From the NCBI GenBank assembly GCA_034770075.1, contig JAVJAP010000118.1, positions 682,001 through 746,000 on the forward strand: a DNA stretch of 64,000 bases, given 5' to 3'. Position numbers and translations under genes: made by a program. Source of the DNA: Aralia elata (taxonomy: Eukaryota; Streptophyta; Magnoliopsida; Apiales; Araliaceae). Shown piece after piece: positions 46,401 to 55,672 of this stretch. The notes under the pieces were generated by a model that searched no databases, had not been told where the DNA came from, and saw nothing but the letters and a program-made list of their open reading frames with translations. The stretch's first letter is position 1, and the number at the start of each line of letters is the position of its first letter.

Positions 46401-49400
46401 AGGGTAACGCTGCATGCAACGCTCAACTTAGAGGAGGATACATCAAGGGAGATAGAACAAAACACATTTCACCTAAACTTTTCTACACACATGAGCTACA
46501 AAAGAAGAGTGATATAGATGTGCGTAAAATTCGATCATGTGATAATCTAGCCGACTTATTCACAAAGTCACTACTAAATGCAACGTTTGCAAAGCTTTGG
46601 AATAAGATTGGAATGCATCGACTCAAAGATTTATCACAACATTTCATCAAAGAGTAACAAATTCCTTTTGAGGGGAGATTGTACTCTTTTTCCTTAGTTA
46701 AGGTTTTTATCTCAATAGGTTTTTCCTGACAAGGTTTTAATGAAACAGTCAATTAAAGTAGAATATATTTATGTAAAAGATATGTACTCTTTTTCCCTTT
46801 GCTAAGTTTTTTTTCACTGAGTTTTCTTAGCAAGGTTTTTAATGAGACATAATTTTCTATCGCAAAAAATCAAGGGGGATGATTTCCTAAGAAATCTAAG
46901 GTCAAGGAAGCTAAAACTAGGCCAATGGCCTAATCCATTATTTCATGATCTTTGTTAGACTTTTGTCTCCCTTTGTTGCCTATAAAAGACACTTACCGGA
47001 TGAAAGAAACTCACCAAAAAATTTCAGTAAAACTCTCTCTAGCATCCTTTTTATTTTTTCGTCCCCGAGACTTATTATTTTGTCATCCATTATCACGCTT
47101 ATTCTACTAGAATGACGTGCTATTAATGTCTTGCAATGGGGGTAGAACACGTTGGTTGTGCATGATGGTTTTTTAACAACAATTTATTATTCTTTTCCGC
47201 AATAAAGAGGATAGACAATAAGTCACTGAATTTTGTGAACTTACTCTGTCTATATTGTTGTGACAGAATCATGTTGGTGGGATGAAAAGTTGAAAACGTT
47301 TTTTCTAACATTTGGGCTTCCGAAACTGGATCCCCACACAAGGCTAAAATAGAGATTATTCTATAGACATTGGAACTATACTCCGTAATTGATGTATAAT
47401 CTTGTAGCCTTAAATTAAGCCACTCAAATTTGGCATTAGGGAGAATTAACTAATTTTTGGTGATCAAATCGTTCCTTTAGTTGCGTCCATAAGGTCAAAG
47501 GATCTTTAACTGTTAAATACTAAGTTTTTAATCCCTCATCAACGTGATGACGAAGAAAAATTATGGTTTGTGCATTTTGTGCCGTAGTTGTCGTAGCCCA
47601 TTAACCCTAAGGTGTAATTCTGCATCAAGTGCTCAAGCCAAATAGTTGTCTCCAGAGATTCTCAAAATTGAAAAATCTATTTTTGTCAGGTTTGCCATCT
47701 ATTCTGGGTTAAAACATAATAATTTCCATTATTTATTAAAACAGGTAATAAATAATTGCATGCATGATAGGGAGAAAATAAATGCATGAGAACAAAAAAA
47801 AAATTGGAGGCCACAGTGGTGTCTTCATCGGCACTACTCAACTTACTCTCGAATTAATCCAGGGCGTGAGACCACTTGAGCATAGAGGAGTTTACCAGGA
47901 CTCGAACCCCGTCTATGGGGATTTATGTCCAACTTCCCACCATTAAGCCACCACCTCAAGCGGTGATAAAATATAACATAAATATATAAACGTTTATATT
48001 ATTAGCATATCCTTTTACTCAGAAGGTATGCAATCACTGATGTATATACAAGTATTACTGTACACGTAATAAAAAAAATACATGTACAAAATTGCAAATG
48101 AATCTTCACCCGGCATACGGTAGTCCACGTAGACAAATTATTTCCACAAAATACTAATAAGGAATGAATACGAAGGGGTCTTCACCAACCATGCGATAGT
48201 CCGCGTAGTCAGGTTATTCCCACAAGTTAATAAAAGGTAAAAGGTAAAAGGTTCCCACCAAATCTTGTGAGCTCAACAAGGATAGATGGTACCACTGTAA
48301 ATAATAAAATTTAAAAATGGATAACAAAACATGAATATAATTTAAGAGTTAAAGAATATGATCGGCTGCAAAGTCAAGCCAGTTGTAAGAATAAAATTAT
48401 ATTATCAGTGGCAAAGCCAAGCCAATAGTATAATAATTAGTTGCAAGAATTTAAATTTATCGTCTCAGTTGGTTAGAGCTTCGTGCTGATAACGTGTTAT
48501 AGAACTGAAGAAATAAAAATGATGCAAGCGAGAGTGTAACTGAATTTTTTCGATGCATTTCTCTCATCCGGTAAGTGTACCTTTTATAGGCGAAAAAGGA
48601 GGGACAAAAATCTAACCAAGACTATGAAATAATGGACTAGGCCATTGGCCTAGTTTTAGCTCCTTGACTTTAGATTTCTTAGGAAATCATATATTGTAAC
48701 AAAATTCAAGATTTTTAGGAAAACTAATTGTACTCCTTTCTGGGCACTGAGACCGCTAGATCTCAGAAGTACATCATTATTTTCACAGTGCATGTGTTTT
48801 AAGTGTGTTTGAGAAAACCAAGTCAGGAATGAGCAAGGCAATTGGTCAAGTGAAGTTGCGAGTAAACACATTTAAATTAAAGTACCAACACTATGAGAAG
48901 CTCATCGCCTCATTCGCTAGTTAAGATATACTTAATGTTGTAACAAATTTTGTATTTTGTGAAGAAACAGCCAGTTGTTGCCACATCCGCGAGCAGAAGA
49001 AAGTAACCTTTCTTTCGACAAGGGATTTGTTAGGAGAAATGGATTTTTCATCTATGAAAGCCCAAAACAATATATTGCAACAAAAAGGATTCCATCTATA
49101 TGACACTGAAGCCCACTCAGCATGACGGAATTAAACACCTCAAGGTTCACCATCATTTGTTTTACTAAAATGAAAGTTGGGTATGTTAGCACACCTTATG
49201 TAACGAAAGAGCCCAAGTTCCAATGTACTGCAGACCAAGGGATTTCAGAGAGCTAAGTATAATGATAATAGGGGCAAACTGGAGAAGTGTGATAAATTAA
49301 TTGTATAATATTGTTGTATAACTAGCTTTTTGGTATAGATATGCACAAGGGAATGCAAGAAAATCTAGCAAGACTAACAAGATTCCTCTCCTTCACTTCC

Positions 49401-52400
49401 TTTCTTTCTACTTCCTGTGTTGTTATCCAATCCAAAAAAATATCATATAGAACTTTCCCAAAACAGGGAGATTTGAATCGGGCAGTTATAAGTGAAAAAA
49501 GGGAAGATAAGATCCACACATGTTAAAGTGAGCAACAGATACCAAACAATATTATAGTGCTACCAAGGGAAAGTACAAACAGACCACATCACACAGCTAA
49601 TAAAATATGAGGCTTACCTTGGACACATGCGTAGAAGGATTTTGATGAACATATTTTTCCTTAAATTTCCTATAAGTGCCTGCAAAGGGAAAAAGTAACT
49701 AAGTTGTAATTTGCAATAACTAAAGGTTTAGCTAATCATTTGGCAAAGAAGCTTAAGCAAGAAAAGAAAAATTGTTACCAACTTAAGAGTGCTTTAACAG
49801 TGGTGAATTTAAGCAAGTAACTCAGTATATGGTGTGATATATAAGAGGATGTAACATGAATAAGGAAAAAACTATGGCCGTTATCATGGACTTTTAACAG
49901 ATAATATCCACATAGGACGAGAATTACAGAATGGGAGTATGAGACAAGACTACCCCCATAATATACACCACAGTGCCAATAATTAAATCATTCTGTGATA
50001 GGTTGCAAGTACGCAACTAAACCATTTCATCAATTGATAGAAAGTCTAACCTCCTCACATCCTGTGATAGGTTGCTGGTATGCAACTAAACCATTTCATC
50101 AATTGATGGAAGGTCTAACCTCTTGAAATGGGTATCTTTTCTTTGGGGGAGAAAAGAGGAGGGACAATTGATGGCATTATGTTAAATACAACAAAGGTAA
50201 GATACAAGAAGATTAAATTTTCTAAATTTGGATAAGTTATCTTGTTATATGGGCTTCACTCTTCTATTTCTAATTAAGCTGCACTCAATTGAAATCTGGC
50301 ATATACTTCAATTTTCTTTTGACAAAAGAGGGAAAAAATAATAAGCAAACACTTAAAAAAATATAGACTCTTAAAATTGGAATACATAAACATATATACC
50401 AATGTTTTGAGAGTAACTTCGTGACAAAATTAAAAACAGTTAACTGTTAAAAACATGTTTCACATGGTAACTTAGTAACATACTCAGTAACTTAATCTAG
50501 AAGGAACCTGCTTGAGTAAATCACTTGCTTCTAGTGAGATTATACCTCATTGACTGACCCCTTTCCACCGAACACAAGCATTTATAAAATCTCCAATATT
50601 GTACTAACTCTGCCACTAATATTTATTACAAATAGTCAAAATAATTTATAGTTCATGTGAACATACACAGACATAGTCTAGGAATGGTACTTTGGTGAAA
50701 ATTTGCATATAACTATAATGTTATCCTAAATTTTTTTCTAAAATAAAAAATATTTGAAAGTTGAACAAACTGTTTACATCAAAATCACAAATCAAAGATG
50801 GAACCTTTATTTGCAACAGAGTGCTTGCATCATATGACTCCTAAGTGACAGTGCCTTTATTTTCATCTTTTTGTATTCACATTTCTCTCATACCTCAAAT
50901 CAAGCTACAGGTTACACAGTAAAAAATCATTCTTCAGCTTGCACATAGTACACCTTCCACACAGTTGAGTTAGTCTTGATGGCATTTTGTTAAAATACAT
51001 GAAAGGTTAAGATATAAGAAGAATAAATTCTCCCAATTTGCAGGGAAGATAATGCATTATAAAGTAACTAGTGAATTTGTTTTAACCCTAAAAAAAGATA
51101 TTGAAAAAATACATATTATTTCAAAAATATCAAAACAAAACTATTAGCAATAAGGTGATTCAATGCATTTTATGCAGTGGAAGTCAAATGAAACATCATA
51201 GGGAATAATAGATATATACACACGCATAGTAAGAATTTGTGTGCACATAACGAAATTTTGTCAAAACTTGCCATCAAGTTTATCATAAGCTTCTTCAGAA
51301 ATTGTGTATTTCTCAACCAACGAAGTGTCCTCGAGCCAACCTCCAGAGGTAACTGACGATGGATCGAGATCCATAACATGAAGCCGATAACTACAACAAA
51401 CGCAAGATAAAACACAATTAAGAACATTATAAATAAATAATTAAAACACAGAAGATAGAACACAATCAAACAACAAAACAAGAGGTTATATTGACAATAC
51501 GAATACTAAATGCACAAACGGGTGACAGAGTTACAAAAAGTGGGACTTCGATTCATGTACATTAGTAGTGTGTGTTAAGAAGTAATCATCATAATGCTAG
51601 ATTACGAAAGAATCACAACATTTTTACAGCAACCTTCCGCATTTATGAAGTAAAATTAAATTAGACCATTTCAAAACTGAGACAATTATTTTGAAAAATA
51701 AATAAAAGTGGTAACTTGTAAAGAAGACAATGTTGGTCTAGTTGACGGAGCTTAGCAAAAATCTCCCGATCAAATATAAAATAAAAAAAAAAGAGAGAGA
51801 GAGAGAGAAATAGATCAAACTAACCCATCCTGTGGAGTATAAAAACCAAGGGGTTTCATATTATCACTTAGATCCGAAATTTTAGTGCCACTGTCATCAT
51901 ATAGTTCAAGGCACATTGAGTTAACAGATGTACCACATTTTTTCCACAGCTTTTCCTTCACAGCTTCAACTGTCATCTGAATACAACATGACCGAGAATT
52001 TATTGTCAAAGATAACCCTATATGCCAATTATATGTGCTTCATGTGCCAAAAACTAAAGGTGATTGAAATATAATGATGCACACTTAAATGTGTAAAAAG
52101 ATTATTTACGCGTGATTTCAAAGTAAATCCACAAGACTGGGGGTTAAGATTCAAATAAATGGAAGAACAAGAATATAGGAGCCAAACAAATCAACAGAAT
52201 GCTACCAACAAAACTAAAAAAATAATATTATTATTTTATAAGTAAAACTAAACACAATTACAAGATTCACAATCCAGTGACATCGTATTGGTAATATCAG
52301 GACAAGTAACATGGGTACTGTGATTAGAAGATTTCCATGACCTTGACAACTTCTCCTGATACATGACCCTAGCCTATTACCCTAGCTTGAATCTTGTCAA

Positions 52401-52666
52401 AAAAAAAAAAAAAAAAAATTCTTTTACCTGCCTTTAACTACATTGGTGAACTTGAAGAGCGAAAAAGGAAAAAAAATAAACAAATCAACAATCAAATACT
52501 ATGAAGAATATGATTTGAACATTTCACATGGAAGTTGTTCAAAGTTGTTTTATACTATAACTACCTGAAGTGAGAAACGGACATCTGTGGCAAAACTCTT
52601 CATGTTAGAGTGCGAGATATGCAAAATAACCGACTCATCTCCTTGAACTTGTAAGAGAGACATCAT
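34405..52666 (-). CDS. TFCB: Tubulin-folding cofactor B (UBL and CAP-Gly domains)
   Basis: Eight exons on the minus strand in transcript order: 52565-52666, 51825-51976, 51272-51390, 49618-49679, 42936-42977, 40631-40764, 35731-35800 and 34405-34452; 729 nt, 242 residues, the usual length. The start is the first of two ATGs (52666), after a probable 5' UTR intron whose acceptor is CTGCAG just upstream. Residues ~10-95 form a ubiquitin-like fold (VEAVKEKLWKKCGTSVNSMC, DNMKPLGFYTPQDG). The middle is SGGWLEDTSLVEKY and YRKFKEKY. The CAP-Gly domain is at ~160-230 (VGDRCQVDPGEKRG, GPGFWVGIQYDEPLGKHDG, GAMMRPDKVKVGDYPE). The C-terminus is acidic, EEEEI. TFCB works with TFCE in the cytosol to fold and dissociate alpha-tubulin. 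Introns are GT-AG except intron 3, which uses GC. Transposons swell the gene to 18.3 kb; the reading frame is intact. Confidence 0.93.
34714..35248. mobile_element. hAT-type non-autonomous element (TAGTTGTCACG family), copy 1
   Basis: GAATCAAA occurs directly on both sides (34706-34713 and 35249-35256), an 8 bp duplication as made by hAT transposases. The left end is TAGTTGTCACGTCGTCAC; the right end read inverted is ATAGCTGTCATGGTGTC. GC-rich termini (GGCGCC, ACGTC) enclose an AT-rich centre. Positions 34840-34940 are the reverse complement of 38590-38660. Inserted in TFCB intron 7. Confidence 0.8.
36198..36472 (+). mobile_element. TRIM (terminal-repeat retrotransposon in miniature)
   Basis: Direct terminal repeats of about 70 bp: 36198-36269 (TGTTAACATGATATAC to ATTACCTAACA) and 36404-36472 (TGTTAGCATGACATAT to TTTATCA). 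The left repeat is directly followed by the primer-binding site TGGTATCAGAAC and the right one is preceded by the polypurine tract TTTAAAGGGGAG. The internal 134 bp have no coding potential. All hallmarks of a TRIM. Inserted in TFCB intron 6. Confidence 0.85.
37351..37664. repeat. Perfect 157 bp tandem duplication
   Basis: 37351-37507 and 37508-37664 appear identical base for base. Each unit contains TGTTGTTACGGCGTTGCC, which looks like the left terminus of the hAT family, and GACTTGGGCCCAGCTGCTAAGGCG. The unit is GC-richer than its surroundings. Confidence 0.9.
38101..38135. repeat. (TATTA)n microsatellite
   Basis: About seven copies of a pentanucleotide inside the hAT-like element. Confidence 0.9.
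38287..38575. repeat. Imperfect ~150 bp tandem duplication
   Basis: 38287-38437 and 38438-38575 share CTAATATTTATTT, AAGTACTTAC, then ATTTCTTATTTGG(A/G)TCAATT and GAAATAAATTCAATA in the same order. It lies in the AT-rich core of the hAT-like element. Confidence 0.7.
39433..39650 (+). mobile_element. Possible Copia LTR end with primer-binding site
   Basis: TGGTATCATCAGAGCAGG at 39632 resembles the Met-tRNA primer-binding site of Copia elements with a 3 bp insertion. It follows about 200 bp ending in GTTGCCA with LTR-like composition. The downstream 300 bp do not give a recognisable gag. Tentative. Confidence 0.3.
41827..42519. mobile_element. hAT-type element (TAGTTGTCAAA terminus)
   Basis: The left end TAGTTGTCAAATCGTGAATC and the inverted right end TAGTTGTCAAAATCTTACG match. 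The subterminal regions are rich in CGTATCG / CGATACG motifs on both sides. No coding potential; centre AT-rich. No exact flanking duplication was seen. It shares the TAGTTGTCA start with the two hAT elements at 34.7 and 37.4 kb. Located in TFCB intron 5. Confidence 0.65.
43000..44908. other. TFCB intron 4 sequence without identifiable features
   Basis: Between exon 5 and the Copia debris I see only AT-rich intron sequence. Short open frames, such as one at 43874-44155 with a hydrophobic start and a Lys-rich stretch, lack any family resemblance. Confidence 0.4.
44909..45066 (-). repeat. Copia LTR fragment, minus orientation
   Basis: Near-identical to the corresponding part of 48495-48689 (for example ATGAAATAATGGACTAGGCC and GGCCTAGTTTT in both) and inverted relative to 46880-47075. 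Its outer end is cut where plus-strand pol sequence begins, marking a rearrangement breakpoint. Confidence 0.75.
45066..46657 (+). pseudogene. Copia pol polyprotein fragment (integrase, RT, RNase H)
   Basis: Translated pieces in order: PSPAKV and DICGPINPSS, FQYFMVLIDAST (start of the integrase core); then a jump directly to MDVVTAYLY, SLYGLKQSGRMWYNRLG and VVYVDDL (RT catalytic motif, about 45635-45655). Next come MKDLGKTKFCLGKQV, the RNase H region IGALMYLANCTRPDI and ARYNSSPTERHWDGIKRIL, YADARYLSDPHNGRSQTGY and the C-terminal NLADLFTKSL. Most of integrase and the start of RT are deleted near 45325-45360. Stops and frameshifts (for example near 45865 and 46238) are scattered. Dead copy. The following polypurine tract and LTR at 46880 are in the same orientation. 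Confidence 0.85.
46880..47075 (+). repeat. 3' LTR of the plus-strand Copia pol fragment
   Basis: Preceded by the polypurine tract AATCAAGGGGGA and starting TGATTTCCTAAGAAATC. It is the inverted match of 48495-48689, including ACTAGGCCAATGGCCTA and TATAAAAGAC. Its 3' end diverges near 47065, close to the junction with the inverted gag piece. Confidence 0.75.
47123..47698 (-). pseudogene. Copia gag fragment, minus strand, same family
   Basis: Reads from ATG at 47698: MANLTKIDFSILRISGDNYL, with a frameshift WALDAELHLR can follow, then FLRHH, and in another frame MLEKTFSTFHPTNMILSQQY, SKFTKFSDLLSILFIAEKNN and KNHHAQPTCSTP. This is a standard UBN2-type gag order. Frameshifts and stops lie between the pieces. 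It is downstream (on the minus strand) of the LTR at 48495-48689 and its primer-binding site, so it belongs to a 5' half of the element inverted against the plus-strand pol half. Confidence 0.8.
47793..47965 (-). mobile_element. tRNA-derived SINE
   Basis: On the minus strand the block begins near CGCTTGAGGTGG and has a Pol III box A (TGGCTTAATGG, 47940-47950) and a box B (GGTTCGAGTCC, 47899-47909), spaced as in a tRNA. It ends in a run of T (plus-strand A-run 47794-47803). Length about 170 bp, typical of plant SINEs with a T-rich tail. It lies between the gag start and the primer-binding site of the Copia fragment. Target duplications are not clear. Confidence 0.7.
48462..48494 (-). other. 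Copia primer-binding site matching the 5' half of tRNA-Ile
   Basis: Directly after the LTR end (…TATAACA on the minus strand) comes CGTTATCAGCACGAAGC. The plus strand reads CTCAGTTGGTTAGAGC followed by TTCGTGCTGATAACG. This is the D arm plus anticodon arm of plant tRNA-Ile with two differences (G to T, and the anticodon AAT as GAT). The complementarity ends in the anticodon stem and not at a CCA end, so priming by a tRNA half-molecule is inferred. There is no acceptor stem or T arm, so it is not a tRNA gene. Confidence 0.6.
48495..48689 (-). repeat. 5' LTR of the minus-strand Copia fragment
   Basis: 195 bp; on the minus strand it starts TGATTTCCTAAG and ends TATAACA. It contains TATAAAAGG-like sequence near 48590. 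Inverted match of 46880-47075 and direct match of 44909-45066. Confidence 0.8.
49993..50125. repeat. 69 bp tandem duplication in TFCB intron 3
   Basis: Copies start at 49993 and 50062 with CTGTGATAGGTTGC and both contain GCAACTAAACCATTTCATCA, differing at a few bases. A further weak repeat pairs 50166-50240 with 50978-51055. Confidence 0.8.
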
Positions 52667-53345
52667 GGACTAGTTGTATCTGCAGATTTTTTGAAGATCA
52701 GAAAGTAACAACGAAAATAAACACCCTTAAAACAATTTTCCCAAAAACAAATGAACATACATTTTGGGACTGCAATGAGAATCCCAAATAATAAATTCTC
52801 AAGGGAAAATATGGAGAACTATTTTTGAAAATGAAAAAGTCCCATCTAAAAGTAAAGCTTTTTCCCGGTCTTTGCCACCACTATGAACCTATATCAGCCA
52901 TTATATCAACTATCACTGAGACTGAGATATTGGGATATCAATATATCGCCAATGTAGCCAATATATCTCTATTATTTCAACAGTAATAAGCAGAAAAATT
53001 GGAGGAATTACTAAAAATAAATAAAAACTAGCCAATCGATTTCTAACACTACAAGCCGATCGAGACTAAGAGAACTTACCGCAATTAATTCGCTTTCTTC
53101 CTTCTTTAACGGCAAGTTTTTCTGTCTTCCTTCTTCTACCTGTACTCTCTCCAGCTGCAACGTCCAAACAATCAAAAGCCCCTTCTTTTTTCTTGTAAAT
53201 CTCTCAAGTCTCAACAGAAGATAGATTGAAGTGGGTTTGTATTTTAAAATTAGAGAGAAAAAGATGATGAACAGGGAGAGTTTCTTAATTCTTCGTCTTG
53301 TAATTCCTCTTCACTCTACCATTTGGCTTGGCTTCATGGTTCATC

Positions 53346-54791
53346 ATAGAATAGCATGTCTCTTACCCTCCTATTTGTCGTGTTTGCTAAACTGTTTCCT
53401 AAACCTTTTTTTTTAGCATAGTTAATTCCTCAACGATACATTAGTTGCGTAGAAGTATTCCTTTTCTATTTTTATTAATTTTCATTAGTCAAACAAGATA
53501 TTTTTTTTAGTCAAACATTTCCCCAAACTTTTATCATTTTTATTTATATATTCACTAAATATACGTATGTATATTATCATTTTCAATTAACTTGATCTAA
53601 TTAATTAAATTATGAATTTGTGCAATAAATAACATAAATGTCAAAAAATAACAAATATTCATTTTATCAAGAAAATAAATTCATACACTTCTTGCTAATT
53701 AAATTTCTCAAATATTAAAATTTTCGTAGTATACATTCAAACATAATTTTTTCTAATTTTAAAAATAAAATTTTAATACCCATAAAAAGAGTAAATTAAC
53801 ACATAAAAAATTATATTTTTTCTAAATATTAAAATTTATGTAAAATAAATTTTAAAAAAACTTGTTACGGAATGAATCTTATAATTTATATAATATAAAA
53901 AATTATTAAAAATTTCTGTAACATGTATCAAAGTATTAACATAATTTTTCTAATAATTGGGATGGTCTCGGCTTACTAGATCTTATAATACTTCGTTTTA
54001 ATATTTTTTTTATATTAAAAAATAAAAGAAATAAAAAAATCATATGAATTAATGCATTCCAGTGGATGGACTGGGAATGAATGGGACGGTGATGGTTCCT
54101 GAACCTAATTAATCCGAGTATAGTATGTATGTATGTAATTAATAAATAAATGAATTTTTAATACTTTCTGAACCTAATTAATCTGGGTATAGTATGTATG
54201 TATGTAATTAATAAATAAATGAATTTTTAATACTTTTTTATATTATATAAGATTCGTTTCGTAATAAGTTTTTTCTAAGTTTGTTTAACGTAAATTTTAA
54301 TATTTAGAAAAAAAAATATAATTTTTTTTGTGTTAATATGCACTTTTTATGGGTATTAAAATTTTATTTTTAAATTAGAAAAAATTATGTTTGAATGTAT
54401 ATTACGGAAATTTTAATATTTGAGAAATTTAATTATCAAGAAATATATGAATTTATTTTCTTAATAAAATGAATATTTGTTATTTTTTGACATTTATGTT
54501 ATTGATTGCACAAGTTCATAATTTAATTAATTAGATCAAGTTAAATGAGAATGATAATATACATATTTATATTTAGTGGATATATAAATGAAAATAATAA
54601 AAGTTTGGAGAAACATTTGACTAACGAAAAACATCTTGTTTGACTAACGGAAATTGACCAAAAATAGAAAAGGAATATATTTGCACAACTAATGCATCAT
54701 TGAGGAACAGTTGTGCTAAAAAAAAAAATTAAGGAACAATTTAGCAAAAACATGACAAATAGAAGGGTCAAATATGCTATTTAGTCGAGCC
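53346..54791. mobile_element. Long terminal-inverted-repeat (fold-back) element upstream of TFCB
   Basis: The left arm (about 53346-53900) and right arm (about 54240-54791) are inverted copies of each other over 500 bp. Pairs include TCCTATTTGTCGTG with CATGACAAATAGAAGG, CATTAGTCAAACAAGAT with ATCTTGTTTGACTAACG, and TTAACTTGATCTAATTAATT with AATTAATTAGATCAAGTTAA. The ~300 bp centre contains a 69 bp tandem duplication. No coding potential. The structure fits MULE-type or fold-back elements; the flanking duplication was not found. It begins roughly 100-200 bp upstream of the probable TFCB 5' UTR. Confidence 0.75.
54101..54238. repeat. 69 bp tandem duplication in the fold-back centre
   Basis: Copies at 54101 and 54170 begin GAACCTAATTAATC and contain AGTATGTATGTATGTAATTA; nearly identical. 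Confidence 0.85.
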
Positions 54792-54920
54792 TTTTATGTG
54801 TGTGCTTCAAATTACTAGCATGTCTCCGATTCAAGTTTTAATCTCGTGTAAATTACTTTAAGATAAATCTATACATACATCCATTTTACTCCCTCTTTCC
54901 CATACGCGGCCCCAAAAATT

Positions 54921-55018
54921 GTTTTGACCAAATTAAAAACTGCCTATTATTTTTATCTTTCATTTTTTCGTTTTGACCAAATTAAAAACTGCCTACTATT
55001 TTTATCTTTCATTTTTTC
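54921..55018. repeat. 49 bp tandem duplication
   Basis: GTTTTGACCAAATTAAAAAC starts at 54921 and 54970, followed by matching TGCCTA(T/C)TATTTTTATC. The sequence just before (CTCCCTCTTTCCCATACG) resembles a Stowaway-type end. The region 55019-55672 has no recognisable gene, although 55000-55210 (pyrimidine-rich, ending in ATG at 55213) looks like a leader. Confidence 0.8.
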
Positions 55019-55672
55019 TTTTCTCCAAATCTTCTTTTTTGTCTCACAAAATCAATCTCTCTCCTACTCTTTGCCCTAGTAATTTCGTTTTCTTTTAGAC
55101 CTTTTTTATTCCATCTAAATTAATCTCTCTGTCAAAACTCTGTATAAACACTTTCATCTTCTCCAACCTTAATTTCAGTCCCTCCTATTCACGAAAACCC
55201 TAAATTCTCCATATGAATCTCACATATATTATTCCTATTAAATCATCTTTTTTTATTGGCAAAGTAAACATCACCTTTATCGATCAATTATTCAGCAACA
55301 ATATCGCTGGATATTTATCATTGACGTCTTGTTTCGATAATTTTTTTTTTTTTTTGGAATTGATCACTCCTACTCCTACAATGTTGATTTCAGTTAGTGA
55401 TTTTGGCTTATTCCTAGTTGATACCCAATATTTAAAATATGAGATATTTCATTTGTTATTGATATTTTTCTTAAAATGCATACATTAACAATAGTTAAAA
55501 AAATTTGGACTTTCAGTTTCTACAATTATGTGCAAGTTCTGCAAATGGAATCAGAATTAAATATTAGCTCTACAAATATGGAAATTGACGTATAATTCGC
55601 CTAACAACGAAAGGGATGATAAAGCATAAGAGAACGAAAAATGGAACAATCAAATAGTGGAAGAGCCTAGGT

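Noticed and set aside
48462..48494. Possible tRNA-Ile gene
   Set aside because: Only D and anticodon arms are present; no acceptor stem or T arm, and it abuts a Copia LTR, so it is a primer-binding site.
55213..55488. 91-residue open frame after a pyrimidine-rich leader-like sequence
   Set aside because: The leader looks gene-like, but the peptide is hydrophobic and AT-driven with no recognisable family or downstream exons.
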